From NCBI GenBank assembly GCA_037952775.1, contig JBANAY010000003.1:15438001-15502000 (forward strand): a stretch of DNA of 64,000 nt. Direction: 5' to 3'. The stretch is from Clonostachys chloroleuca. Its lineage: Eukaryota; Ascomycota; Sordariomycetes; Hypocreales; Bionectriaceae. Positions 55,530 to 64,000 of the stretch are shown here, piece by piece. The translations under genes and the position numbers were made by a program. A model generated the notes under the pieces. The model saw only the letters and a program-made list of their open reading frames with translations, made no database searches and was not told where the DNA came from. How positions within the stretch are numbered: position 1 is the first letter of the stretch; each line of letters opens with the position of its first letter.

Positions 55530-57713
55530 GTACTCTGGGTGGCTACTAGACGGCACCGGGCTGGCTTTCCAGGGAAGGCAAGCAGAAGCCCCTAGGAGAG
55601 ATACGCGGGAGGTCATGTGGACCCAGAGACCAATAAAGAAGGCTCTATCTCTATATCGTGCACAGCGTCTTTGCTGGTGGGTCGTGAGAAAGAGCTACTT
55701 TCCGATTAGTAGAATGTGGGCGTATGTGGAGCTCTTAGCAGCCAAGAGAACGAAACCAGTATGTCAGTATAGATCAACCCCAGTACAAGATTAAACCTGA
55801 GATACTCGGCAGGCTCAGTGCCCCCCGCTGACCCTTGGGACTAGCTCTAGCTTCAACAGCAGCCCTGCCCTGGGTGGGTCACAATGCGAAGTTTAACGCG
55901 GTGAATTCAATAGTAGAATTGCTGAGGCTGGCGAGGGCTGGTAGATTAGTCTTGCAGATGTAATATTCTGAGGCTACCCCCTTTATATTGGCGCTACCTC
56001 GAGAAACAGTTGGGTTTAAGGTTTAAAATCCCCTTTCCGGTGCCCTGTGTTTGCCTTTTCTTACTCTAAATGCACACTGGCCTCAGCCACATTTATATAC
56101 TACTTTTCCAAAGCGAATTCGTCTTGTGCCTGAGACAGATTCGCGGGTGTCCTCCTAAATAGACTACCCTGCCCACCTGAACATTAACCTCTTAAGGCTA
56201 GACGGGGATGTTTCGAGTGACCCTTAGACGAGCTGGGTTAAGACAGTTCTCATATGGGAGGTAAGCCTAGATGTCGCTCGCTTTCCAGGAAGACACAAAG
56301 GTTGCGAAGCTCACGTAATTCTGATGTCATACTCATGAAGCAATCCGTTGCCCCTAAACTCTTGATCTTAGACTTGTATCGATATTAAACTAACTCTACT
56401 TCTCTAGCACTGACCTAGTATCGATTTCTACCCTCCCAGGCGATGCCATGAGTGCTCTGACGGACACGGAAAGTTACTGCAGCGTTTACCAGAGACGGAG
56501 GGGAGAGCTGAACGAGAGAAGGAGCGAGCCAACGTCAGACAGATTCGCGCATGCCCTTACCTAAACCAACCTAAACGAAGAGGGATGGAACCCCTGCACA
56601 GCTGAACATCAACCGCATAAGGCTAGGCTGGGAGGCGTTGAGTCAACTTCAGGTGGAGCTAGGTTTAAACACTTCTCATGTAAGACGAAGATTGGAGCAT
56701 ACCATCCCGATACACTGAGAGCATGAATAACTTGGCTCATACTTGGAACTCCATGGATAAGAAAACTGAAGCTGTGGACAACGTTCATTCGCCTCACAGA
56801 GATTAAACTAGGAGTGGATAATCCACATACGCGATCATCAGTTTTAGCTTTAGATATGAAGCTGCCCACGCTCGGTTATATAGATCAGGAAATTATCGTC
56901 ATGAGCATCAGACCGCTACCGTGTGGCCTGCCTCAACAGGATAGGTCAGGAGCCGGCTTGATGCTCGTGGCTGGGTTGTGCGAAGGAAGGTTGCGAGGGC
57001 GGGCTACGAGATATGAAGCTTCCTAGCAAATCTCATACAATGACGATACTCGCGATGATGTCGTGGGCGGGGGAGACAATAGCGGACTCAGTAACCGCAG
57101 CGGACCTGGCGGTTGTTGTCCTCTCGGAAGTCCCATGTCCGCCACCCTCTGGCAGCGAAGGAGTTCGCGTTATCAACCCCCAAGAACCAGGGTCTGCTGT
57201 CCACTCAATAGACGTATACAAATCCCTGAAGCGGCTCGTAGATAAGAGCACGGCGCGACCTCAGTGACCAACTATTAGTCAACTGTCAATAAATTTCGCG
57301 TACACTGCATACCAAGTCGACAAATACACCCACGAGGCATGTATATCACTCCCCAGATGAATCCATGAAACCGTCGCAAAAGTTCCTCCGAGTCCCCAAA
57401 CGACATGTTCTGCCACCAACATTTAAAAAAAATTAGGCGGGAAGTCAGAGCCCGCCACGCCCTCCGCACTCATCTGCCCAAACACATCAATCCTCCTGCT
57501 CGGCTATATCGGACTGGACATTCCACATGCCCTCGGGTGGGCCTCCTCGATTTTGATGCAATGGCGGCTCTTCAGGGAACGGCTGCTCGGCGTGCTGCTG
57601 CCGCTGCTCCGTATCCTCAACGGGGAGATCCAAAGGATCAGCCTTCTGGGCGGCTGTGGTTGTCGATGCGTAGACCAACTGACTGGACACCAGGCAGCAG
57701 ACGACGAATATTC
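55530..57713. other. intergenic and decayed sequence
   Basis: No gene supported. Two related segments, near 56130-56290 and 56535-56700, share motifs such as GACAGATTCGCG and a CTGAACAT..AACC..TAAGGCTAG block and seem to be an old duplication. The right end (from about 57480) belongs to the gene interrupted by the transposon. Confidence 0.35.
57485..57713 (-). pseudogene. 3' part of gene interrupted by the MULE
   Basis: Minus-strand frame reading IFVVCCLVSSQLVYASTTTA and then a Glu/Gln/Pro-rich tail to a stop near 57487. The frame continues into the right flank of the element (FRDTAKSARACG) once the 9-bp duplication is counted once. The main body of the gene is at 60679-61025. Confidence 0.45.
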
Positions 57714-57722
57714 TTCCACAGG
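57714..57722 (+). repeat. target-site duplication, left
   Basis: TTCCACAGG, identical to 60670-60678 on the other side of the element. Nine base pairs is the usual length for MULE insertions. Confidence 0.9.
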
Positions 57723-57830
57723 GGGGACCAATAGGTACGCACCTGGGTGCGCACGTAAGTGTCACGTGTTGCGCACCCGGTGCGCGTGTAAGGAAGTTAT
57801 GTAAGCCTAATCTCCTTGTAAGCCGGTCGG
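57723..57830 (+). repeat. MULE terminal inverted repeat, left
   Basis: 108 bp, rich in the motif GTGCGCAC and its variants (ACCTGGGTGCGCACG, TGCGCACCCGGTGCGC), which are themselves palindromic and may be transposase binding sites. Confidence 0.92.
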
Positions 57831-57941
57831 CAGCAAGTTTCGCATGAATGGTTTTCTAATCTCGAGACGACGAGCTACTATGCAGTTTCTTTTTGACAGT
57901 GATATAATTCGAGCTTGAGCAACTTTCATATCAATAACAAT

Positions 57942-60485
57942 CTAAGCAGCAACTGTAATGCTATCTTTGGTCTGGTTATTGTTCGAGTATAGAGCTTCTT
58001 GCTCGATAATGTCTAGCTCGATGCTCTTCCAAATCGCGTTCATACCTCTTCGCCTGTTTGTTAGACGGTCTTTCCTTATCTCCTCAGCAACCCGCGCTTC
58101 TACACGTTTATCTTCTGCCTTATTCCAGTCTAGGTATGCTATCATCTCCTCCTTAGTCCACTCCCGGCTAGGTTCTGTTGCTGTGCATCGTTTACCCATC
58201 TGCTTATAGTCCAAACACCAATTATAACTTGCTTTATCGTAGCGTAGAGGAAGGCCCATTGCCTTTCGATATTGCTGGTTAGTCTTCAAGCTACCTCGAG
58301 GCAGCTTGTTATACCACGCCGTACGTGCTGCAATGTATCGATGGTATATAGCACAAGGATGGTCATAACGCATATCTGACTCCGCCGATGGCGGCATATC
58401 TGGCGATGGAGGCATACCCGCGGATGAGGGTGGTGGTTGTCCTGTGTCTGGTGGGAATGGTAGTGGCTCTTGGTCAGATGGTGCCGCGGGCGCTGCTGCC
58501 TGCCGTCGCGGTAAAATTGAGGATAAGGATGAATCCGGTACTGGCAGTGGAGCTGAAGCTGGCGTAACGGATGGCAGTAGCGTGTTTGGAAGCGCTGTTG
58601 GGGTGGGAGAAGGCCTAAGATGCGTATATTGCAAAGGGCATGCCTTTGAGCTCATTGTGTGGCCCTGAGTATGACACCTTGAGCATGTAGGCTTAGCTGC
58701 TATCCGCATCTGTGACACTTGCTCGATAGCCTCAAATGCAGATGGCTCGCGCCGAGTGCTAGAACTGGGTAATGTTGACCTAGCAACTACCTGATCGAAT
58801 TGCCGGCGAGGCTCCAGAAGAAAATGAGGCTCTCCCTCTCGTTGAAGATGCCAATGCGTATGGAAGTGCTGTAGCTGAAGCGGTTGCTCTTGCCGCATAA
58901 GTGGCTCGATTACGTGAGCGCAAGGGAGCCCAAGCGTTGCTGAGAAGACTCCTGTGCAGGCGGGAAGTCTGTCCTGCTGAAGCCGCTTCCTTTGCGCCTC
59001 AACCTTCCGTAATGCCTCGTGAGATACCCAGCCTCGTATAATGCTGTATAGACTCCCTGAGAGTTCGATAGGCGTCCGGACTTGCTGCTTCGCTTGATTT
59101 GCCCGTAGTTCAGCTACTTGGTTAAGTATTGCCAGTTTGATAGCCCTCCAGGCCTCGAAGAGATCCAGCTGGGAAGTATCAAGGTACTTTTTGATGAGCT
59201 GATGAATACCCTCGCCTCGAGACGTAACCACATTTTCAAAGTGAAGGTGCTCATCAACCCAAGCTTTGACAAGCTTCTTTTTGTGTAGATCAAGCCATGT
59301 TTCGATGATGTAGGCGACCTCCCGGACGTGGGCGGAAGTATAGCGGTCTTTAAGCTGTTGAAGCCTGTCTTCAAATGTCTCTTCGTTTGTCGATGCCAGG
59401 AGCTCATGCCATTTCCCATAAAAGTCCTTCCACTCTTGGTGGCCTTGAGGTTCTTCAAATGTATTGTTACGGCGCATAAAACTTGGCTGACAGTAACGTA
59501 GAACTGCCTTGTTGGCATGCCAAAGGCATAGAAGCGACACTGCAGCTGGGAAGCAATGAGATACTGCATTCATGCAGGCGAGACAGCGGTCTGTAAGGAT
59601 CACAGATGGCATCCTTGCGCCACAGGCTTCGTACATTGAACGTAGCCGATCTAACGCCCAAACGTAATCCTTCTCCTCCTCGCCGCCGAGGAAGGCGAAG
59701 GCGATGCAGAATGAGCGTTGACAGGCGTCAACACCGACGATATCAAGAAGAGGCATCTTGTACTTGTTTGTCTTGTATGTGCAGTCTAGGATAAGTATAT
59801 CCGGGTATGACTTGAGGTACGCTAGCGATTCTGGGTGGGCAAACAAAACAGCTGTAACCCGACCATCCTGGTCGAAGCGTATTCGACTCCAAAACCCCTC
59901 TGCTTCAAGCTCATTAGCAAGAGCATGTATCGTGCTTTGACCCTTTTGCTGGTCTCGCTTGCCTTGTGCAATGCAATTGTAGATGTCTTGCTGGGTAGCA
60001 CGAGACTGTGTGTTCTGACGTAGGTAGGACCTGATCTCTTTCGGCGCTACCCCAGCATTCGCAAGGTTGTTGATAGTTGACCTATCAGCATGGGATAGCT
60101 GACGGTGAACTGGATGTGCAGATAGATTTGTGCTTGGCTCGTGGTTATGATGGGCAAACTCTCTGCCGGGACGGTGTGCAAGACGCCACATTGTCTTATC
60201 CAATGCCTCCTTTGCAAGCACTGAGAATTGGCAACCTGTACGTCGTGTTGTAGTCATCCGACGCCGTGCATTTGAGGAGTTTGGTGGCGCTCCTCCACGG
60301 TCACAGCTGAAGAAAACAATTCGTCTCCCGCTCTCTGTTTTCTTCGACTTCCCAGTGACAAATGCATAGCCCCTAGGAGCTGCCCACGCATTGATCGCAG
60401 TGTGCAGGGCCTCCCGAGAGCCATAGTCGCGTTCGGGCGGCAGGCAGTCATCAGGAAATTGACTAGTAGTTCTAGCCTGGTCCAT
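57942..60485 (-). CDS. MULE transposase with FAR1-type DNA-binding domain
   Basis: Single ORF of 847 aa, ATG at 60485. Residues about 20-115 form a FAR1/WRKY-GCM1-like zinc domain (CDRGGAPPN..CQFSVLA..HHNHEP). The MULE transposase core follows with D234 in LILDCTYKTNKY, D299 in VILTDRCLACMNA, the CLWHANKAVLRYC motif (CxxH) at 320, and a candidate catalytic Glu in TSRGEGIHQLIKKYL. A SWIM-type CTGVFSATLGLPCAHV and a zinc knuckle CSRCHTQGHTMSSKAC come later, then a Pro/Ser-rich linker and a helical C-terminal domain. The arrangement resembles the fungal Hop-like MULEs. No stop or frameshift is seen. Confidence 0.9.
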   Translation of the reverse strand: MDQARTTSQFPDDCLPPERDYGSREALHTAINAWAAPRGYAFVTGKSKKTESGRRIVFFSCDRGGAPPNSSNARRRMTTTRRTGCQFSVLAKEALDKTMWRLAHRPGREFAHHNHEPSTNLSAHPVHRQLSHADRSTINNLANAGVAPKEIRSYLRQNTQSRATQQDIYNCIAQGKRDQQKGQSTIHALANELEAEGFWSRIRFDQDGRVTAVLFAHPESLAYLKSYPDILILDCTYKTNKYKMPLLDIVGVDACQRSFCIAFAFLGGEEEKDYVWALDRLRSMYEACGARMPSVILTDRCLACMNAVSHCFPAAVSLLCLWHANKAVLRYCQPSFMRRNNTFEEPQGHQEWKDFYGKWHELLASTNEETFEDRLQQLKDRYTSAHVREVAYIIETWLDLHKKKLVKAWVDEHLHFENVVTSRGEGIHQLIKKYLDTSQLDLFEAWRAIKLAILNQVAELRANQAKQQVRTPIELSGSLYSIIRGWVSHEALRKVEAQRKRLQQDRLPACTGVFSATLGLPCAHVIEPLMRQEQPLQLQHFHTHWHLQREGEPHFLLEPRRQFDQVVARSTLPSSSTRREPSAFEAIEQVSQMRIAAKPTCSRCHTQGHTMSSKACPLQYTHLRPSPTPTALPNTLLPSVTPASAPLPVPDSSLSSILPRRQAAAPAAPSDQEPLPFPPDTGQPPPSSAGMPPSPDMPPSAESDMRYDHPCAIYHRYIAARTAWYNKLPRGSLKTNQQYRKAMGLPLRYDKASYNWCLDYKQMGKRCTATEPSREWTKEEMIAYLDWNKAEDKRVEARVAEEIRKDRLTNRRRGMNAIWKSIELDIIEQEALYSNNNQTKDSITVAA

Positions 60486-60561
60486 TACGGGAGAGGCGAT
60501 TTGAGAAGAACAGTACGCAGCGAAGTAAGGTTCTTTATCGAAAGAAAAGGGGTAGCTACGC

Positions 60562-60669
60562 CCGACCGGCTTACAAGGAGATTAGGCTTACATAACTTCC
60601 TTACACGCGCACCGGGTGCGCAACACGTGACACTTACGTGCGCACCCAGGTGCGTACCTATTGGTCCCC
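60562..60669 (-). repeat. MULE terminal inverted repeat, right
   Basis: Reverse complement of 57723-57830 over all 108 bp. Confidence 0.92.
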
Positions 60670-60678
60670 TTCCACAGG
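60670..60678 (+). repeat. target-site duplication, right
   Basis: TTCCACAGG, partner of 57714-57722. Confidence 0.9.
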
Positions 60679-61025
60679 CCCTTGCTGACTTAGCCGTGTC
60701 GCGAAAGGCCCTTGATCAGTCCCATGGCGTCGACAAAGCATTCGCGACACGGCTGGGCAAACATATCTGGCGCATGACAAACAGCGAGTGGAATCGAGGC
60801 AATGGCGCCGAGGAAGAAATTAAACGCGTTCTGCTGGCGGACGTAGACGTCGGTCGTCCGGTTCGGATACACAAGCACTTTAATGGAGTCTTGGGCGATG
60901 CCCACGACAAGACGAGCGTTTTGGACGACGGTGCGGATACTTGCATTGCTGATGATGCGGTGGCGGACCAACTCAAAATATTTAGACTCAGCCGCCTGAC
61001 ACTTAAGCCACAGGCACCCCCTCAA
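60679..61025 (-). pseudogene. main part of gene interrupted by the MULE
   Basis: Minus-strand frame with ARLVVGIAQDSIKVLVYPNR, TTDVYVRQQNAFNFFLGAIA and PLAVCHAPDMFAQPCREC, a protein-like stretch probably of a secreted or membrane protein; family not recognised. It reaches a stop about 10 codons before the element, and the continuation (FRDTAKSARACG) is in a different frame, so either an intron lies here or the gene was already damaged before the transposon arrived. The 5' end is not resolved. Confidence 0.4.
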
Positions 61026-61796
61026 CTCTGCTGCTCACACTCGATGTGCAACGTAGCCGACACCGCGATGCCACTTGTTCTCGCACTAACTTGTTGCTCC
61101 TCCAGGTTAAGGGGGGGGGGGACAGGGCAGGGCCAAGGACCCGACCCAAGGCGCGGTACTGGCCCCACCACCTGCTAGAGTTGGCTGGAGCCCTGTAGAG
61201 CCCGGGTGTAAATCCCCTGGCCACAGACCCGGCCAGACGCATTGCTTACCTGCCCGCCTAGCAGTTCCGCTCGCTCGCCCTTCCTCCATAGCAGCAGCCT
61301 CCCGCCCTCCCTATTACCTATACGTCGGTAGGTTGTAAGTAGCAGGTACTAGGCCGGCCTTAGGTGGTAGGCAAATGTACCGGGGGGGGGGCGGGGGCAG
61401 GTACCTCCTCCACGCGCTGTCTAATTACCACCAGAGCAGAGGCGTTCTGCTCTCTGCTTAGCCTTTCTCCCCCTTCTCCCCTTCTCCCCTCCTCCCTGCC
61501 ATTTCATGGCTGGTGCCAAGTTCGCATCTAGTGCCAAAGAGCTCCAGTAAAGTATCCATCAGAGTGCCACCACCACTACCACTAACCGACGCAAGCCCCC
61601 CAGTCCATTCTTCCTCCATCCCACCTCATCCATCCCCGCCGAAGAACTGCACTTCGAAGCTGTCCCATCCCTCAAACGCTTTTTGTCCACCTCCATATCT
61701 CTTTTTTCTCTCTTAACGATCTTGCTTGAGCTCCCAACATAGCAGACGCCCACCTCACCAACGGTCGCCTTTCCACAAGAGTCTCAACCGCCCATC
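61026..61796. other. 5' region of the Ras gene
   Basis: Contains two long G runs (61108-61121 and 61381-61390) and pyrimidine-rich stretches (61465-61500, 61690-61720) typical of promoters and leaders of highly expressed fungal genes. No gene seen. Confidence 0.45.
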
Positions 61797-62725
61797 ATGG
61801 CGGGACGAATGGTGTTGTACAAGCTGGTGGTGGTGGGAGACGGCGGTGTGGGAAAGACGGCCCTCACAATTCAACTGTGCTTGCAGCACTTCGTCGAGAC
61901 GGTGAGTATCTGGATTGTTCGATCGCTTGCACCGTGGCCTCTGGGCCGTAGTTTCGTCCCTTCCGTCGCCTCTTTCTCGTCGCTGCAGCCCGCTACTGCG
62001 CTTCCTTTAGCACCTCCCCTCCACCCCTCCTCAATTTAATAGTTGCACCCAACCCAGCTACCGGCAAATGACCTGAGCTCTCGCTGACCAGTGTAGTTTT
62101 TTTTCGCCATTAGTACGACCCTACAATCGAGGATTCGTATCGCAAACAGGTCGTCATAGATGGACAACCATGCATGCTCGAATTACTCGACACTGCTGGG
62201 CAGGAAGAGTACACTGCGCTTAGGGACCAGTGGATTCGTGATGGCGAGGGTTTCGTCCTCGTCTACAGTATCTCATCTCGATCGTCGTTCGGACAGATTA
62301 AACGTTTCCAACGCCAGATCCAGCGTGTCAAGGAGTCTGTAGCGTCGTCGCCCACCTACCCCGGTTCCCCAATGGCCACGAGTAATTCGAACCAATCCGT
62401 TCCAATCATGCTCGTGGGCAACAAGAGCGACCGAGTGACGGAGCGTGAAGTCTCAACTCAAGAAGGACACGCATTAGCCCGAGAACTAGGTTGCGAATTC
62501 GTCGAAGCATCGGCGAAGAACTGCATCAACGTTGAAAAGGCCTTTTATGACGTGGTGAGAATTCTACGTCGCCAACGCCAGAGCTCCTCGCCCCACGCAA
62601 GGCCACCGCGTAGTAGTGATCGAGCCACCACCCGAGATAAAGAGGACAGGAGAAATGGTAAAGGTGGGCGCAGCAGCCACGGCAACTCCAAGGGAGGCAA
62701 GGGCATCAAGTGCGTGTTATTATGA
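61797..62725 (+). CDS. rsr1: Ras-family GTPase, Rsr1/Bud1 type
   Basis: Exons 61797-61901 and 62114-62725 with a 212-bp intron (donor GTGAGT, acceptor TAG), 238 aa. All G boxes are present: G14-DGGVGKT-21 P-loop, effector [30 protein letters not shown] and EASAKN. The Ser/Pro-rich insert after IQRVKES and the basic tail are features of fungal Rsr1/Bud1 rather than of Ras1. The protein ends in CVLL, a CAAX box with terminal Leu that favours geranylgeranylation. Family role: polarity landmark GTPase at the plasma membrane acting upstream of Cdc42 in polarised growth and septation. The gene has no transposon remains around it and looks like core genome. Confidence 0.95.
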
Positions 62726-64000
62726 GATAGCAGATCACTTGACAGCACACAGTTCAAACACACTTCCCAGTGTGTTGGGGAGGGGTGAAGAGGTCCTGCC
62801 TGCCGGCAGGCTTAGGCTTCGCAACGAGCCAGCGAGCGACGCCAACCTTGATCATTGTATTTGCTCCCGACTTTCCTTTTCTGAGGCGATAGATTTTGGG
62901 GCGATCTGATGGCCTTGCCATTATCATGTAATTGGGTAGGCGCAGCCAGCGCGCCATGCAGAACGACAGCTGCGTTGCTTTCCAATTGGCTCATACCAAC
63001 CACAAACAACGAACATGAAAATCTAAAGAGGCATTTCCTGGGTGCTATGCCATTAAACGAAAACAAACACCTTTACCATTACGTTATTGACGAATTAACG
63101 GCTTGCCAATCCCCCCACACGAAGGAGGACTGAAGGGAGCAGTTTCATTACGACAAACCATCACAACCATGAATACTACCTACCGCCGCCACCGTTATCA
63201 AAACACGTTACTACCAGCATTCTCATCATGGATTATACTTGTCATCACCATCTTCATCACGATTTTGTTTCCCATACTGTTGTGGAGGAAATGGGGTAAG
63301 GTTTAAAGTGCGGAGCAATGGGTGTTTGGGTTCTTGGGCGAGTTATTCCCATTTATTTTCTTTTTTTTTGTTTCCCTGCTGCCCTCTACAGCTGGCTTTC
63401 TCTTACTCTCTTTTCAATCGCCCCCGCATTATTGAGAGAAAAGCGCCTTAGATGGATCAATGGATAGTTTACCGAATGACAACAACTTGGTTTAGCCGAG
63501 CATGGACCTGTGTACTGTTTTCTTGTTTTTTTTTTTCCGACGTCGCCGTGCTCCCTGAATCATGGGAAGAAAGCTCGACCAATAAATCACCGGGGGTACT
63601 CTTTTAGGAACTCCCTGCGACCGTTTGGCTTGTCCATAGTTCTGGGATGCTCTTGGCGCGTTTTGGGTGGGCGAGAAAAACGCTGAACTTGCGCTCGACT
63701 GGGGTTTTTGGATAATGGGACAAAACAGCATGATGGCACCCCGGCCCAAACCGACAACGGTGTGATGTATCTATGTATTATTCCTTGCTACCTTACCTAC
63801 CCACCACCATATTTACCTCTTTCTCAGCCGATTGCGACATCTGGCCAGTCCCTCTCTCTCTCTCCGCGTGTTACTTTGATGGTAATTATCCTGTGACTAT
63901 CGTGGCCAAAATTCTTTGGCCCAGGGTTTTTGTGTATTTTACCTACCTACCTACTAGGTTTCAAGGTTACAAGACCCTACCATGCCTATCTGGATGGCCG
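62726..64000. other. 3' flank of Ras gene, no further gene seen
   Basis: 3' UTR and intergenic DNA. The end has TACC tetranucleotide clusters (63789-63800 and 63940-63955) and CT runs (63853-63866). No reading frame longer than 100 codons. Confidence 0.4.

Larger units (their letters stand above)
57723..60669 (-). mobile_element. complete Mutator-like (MULE) DNA transposon
   Basis: 2,947 bp bounded by 108-bp terminal inverted repeats (57723-57830 and 60562-60669) that match without a visible difference and start GGGGACCAATAGG. Perfect 9-bp target duplications flank it. It contains one long open transposase gene on the minus strand. Identical TIRs, intact duplications and an open reading frame point to a recent insertion of a potentially autonomous element. 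Confidence 0.92.

Noticed and set aside
61003..61289. Minus-strand frames upstream of the Ras gene
   Set aside because: GC-rich leader/promoter sequence with homopolymer runs; no conserved protein features.

Overview
The window is nuclear DNA of a filamentous ascomycete (Pezizomycotina). The evidence is short spliceosomal introns of about 46-157 bp with GT..AG ends and CTAAC-like branch sites, HET domains, FunK1-type kinase, a Zn2Cys6 activator, fungal NLR (STAND) genes, and a Rsr1/Bud1-type Ras gene with a CVLL prenylation box. The last 2 kb (Ras locus) looks like ordinary core genome. Most of the first 61 kb looks like an accessory region: few housekeeping genes, many immune-like receptors, gene relics and transposon remains.

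Left part (1-31 kb): an F-box/ankyrin gene, a CYTH-like candidate, a divergent pair (multi-pass membrane protein and HET-domain protein), a DUF3435-type C-terminal relic, a very large HET-ankyrin fusion with about 26 nearly identical repeats, a spliced phosphorylase-NACHT-ankyrin NLR (17.45-20.93 kb), relics of a second phosphorylase domain and of a Helitron Rep, low-complexity arrays, a glutamate decarboxylase relic, and a canonical two-exon HET gene.

Middle (31-51 kb): a FunK1 kinase relic, a two-exon membrane-protein gene and its broken duplicate, acidic or low-complexity hypothetical genes, a small accessory protein kinase, an intact two-exon FunK1 gene, and a second phosphorylase-NACHT-ankyrin NLR (46.71-50.89 kb) with 15 ankyrin repeats and two apparent one-base frameshifts in homopolymers.

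Right part (51-64 kb): an eight-exon Zn2Cys6 transcription factor; a complete Mutator-like (MULE) DNA transposon with 108-bp inverted repeats, a perfect 9-bp target duplication and an open transposase, inserted in a membrane-protein-like gene remnant; then the Ras gene.

A short dispersed repeat with a hairpin core occurs six times, always in the same orientation, often at the edge of a gene or relic. Taken together the region reads as a recombining island of fungal self/non-self recognition genes (NLR, HET, ankyrin, kinase). Exon boundaries were derived by eye from splice signals and frame continuity; functions rest on motif recognition, not on database searches.
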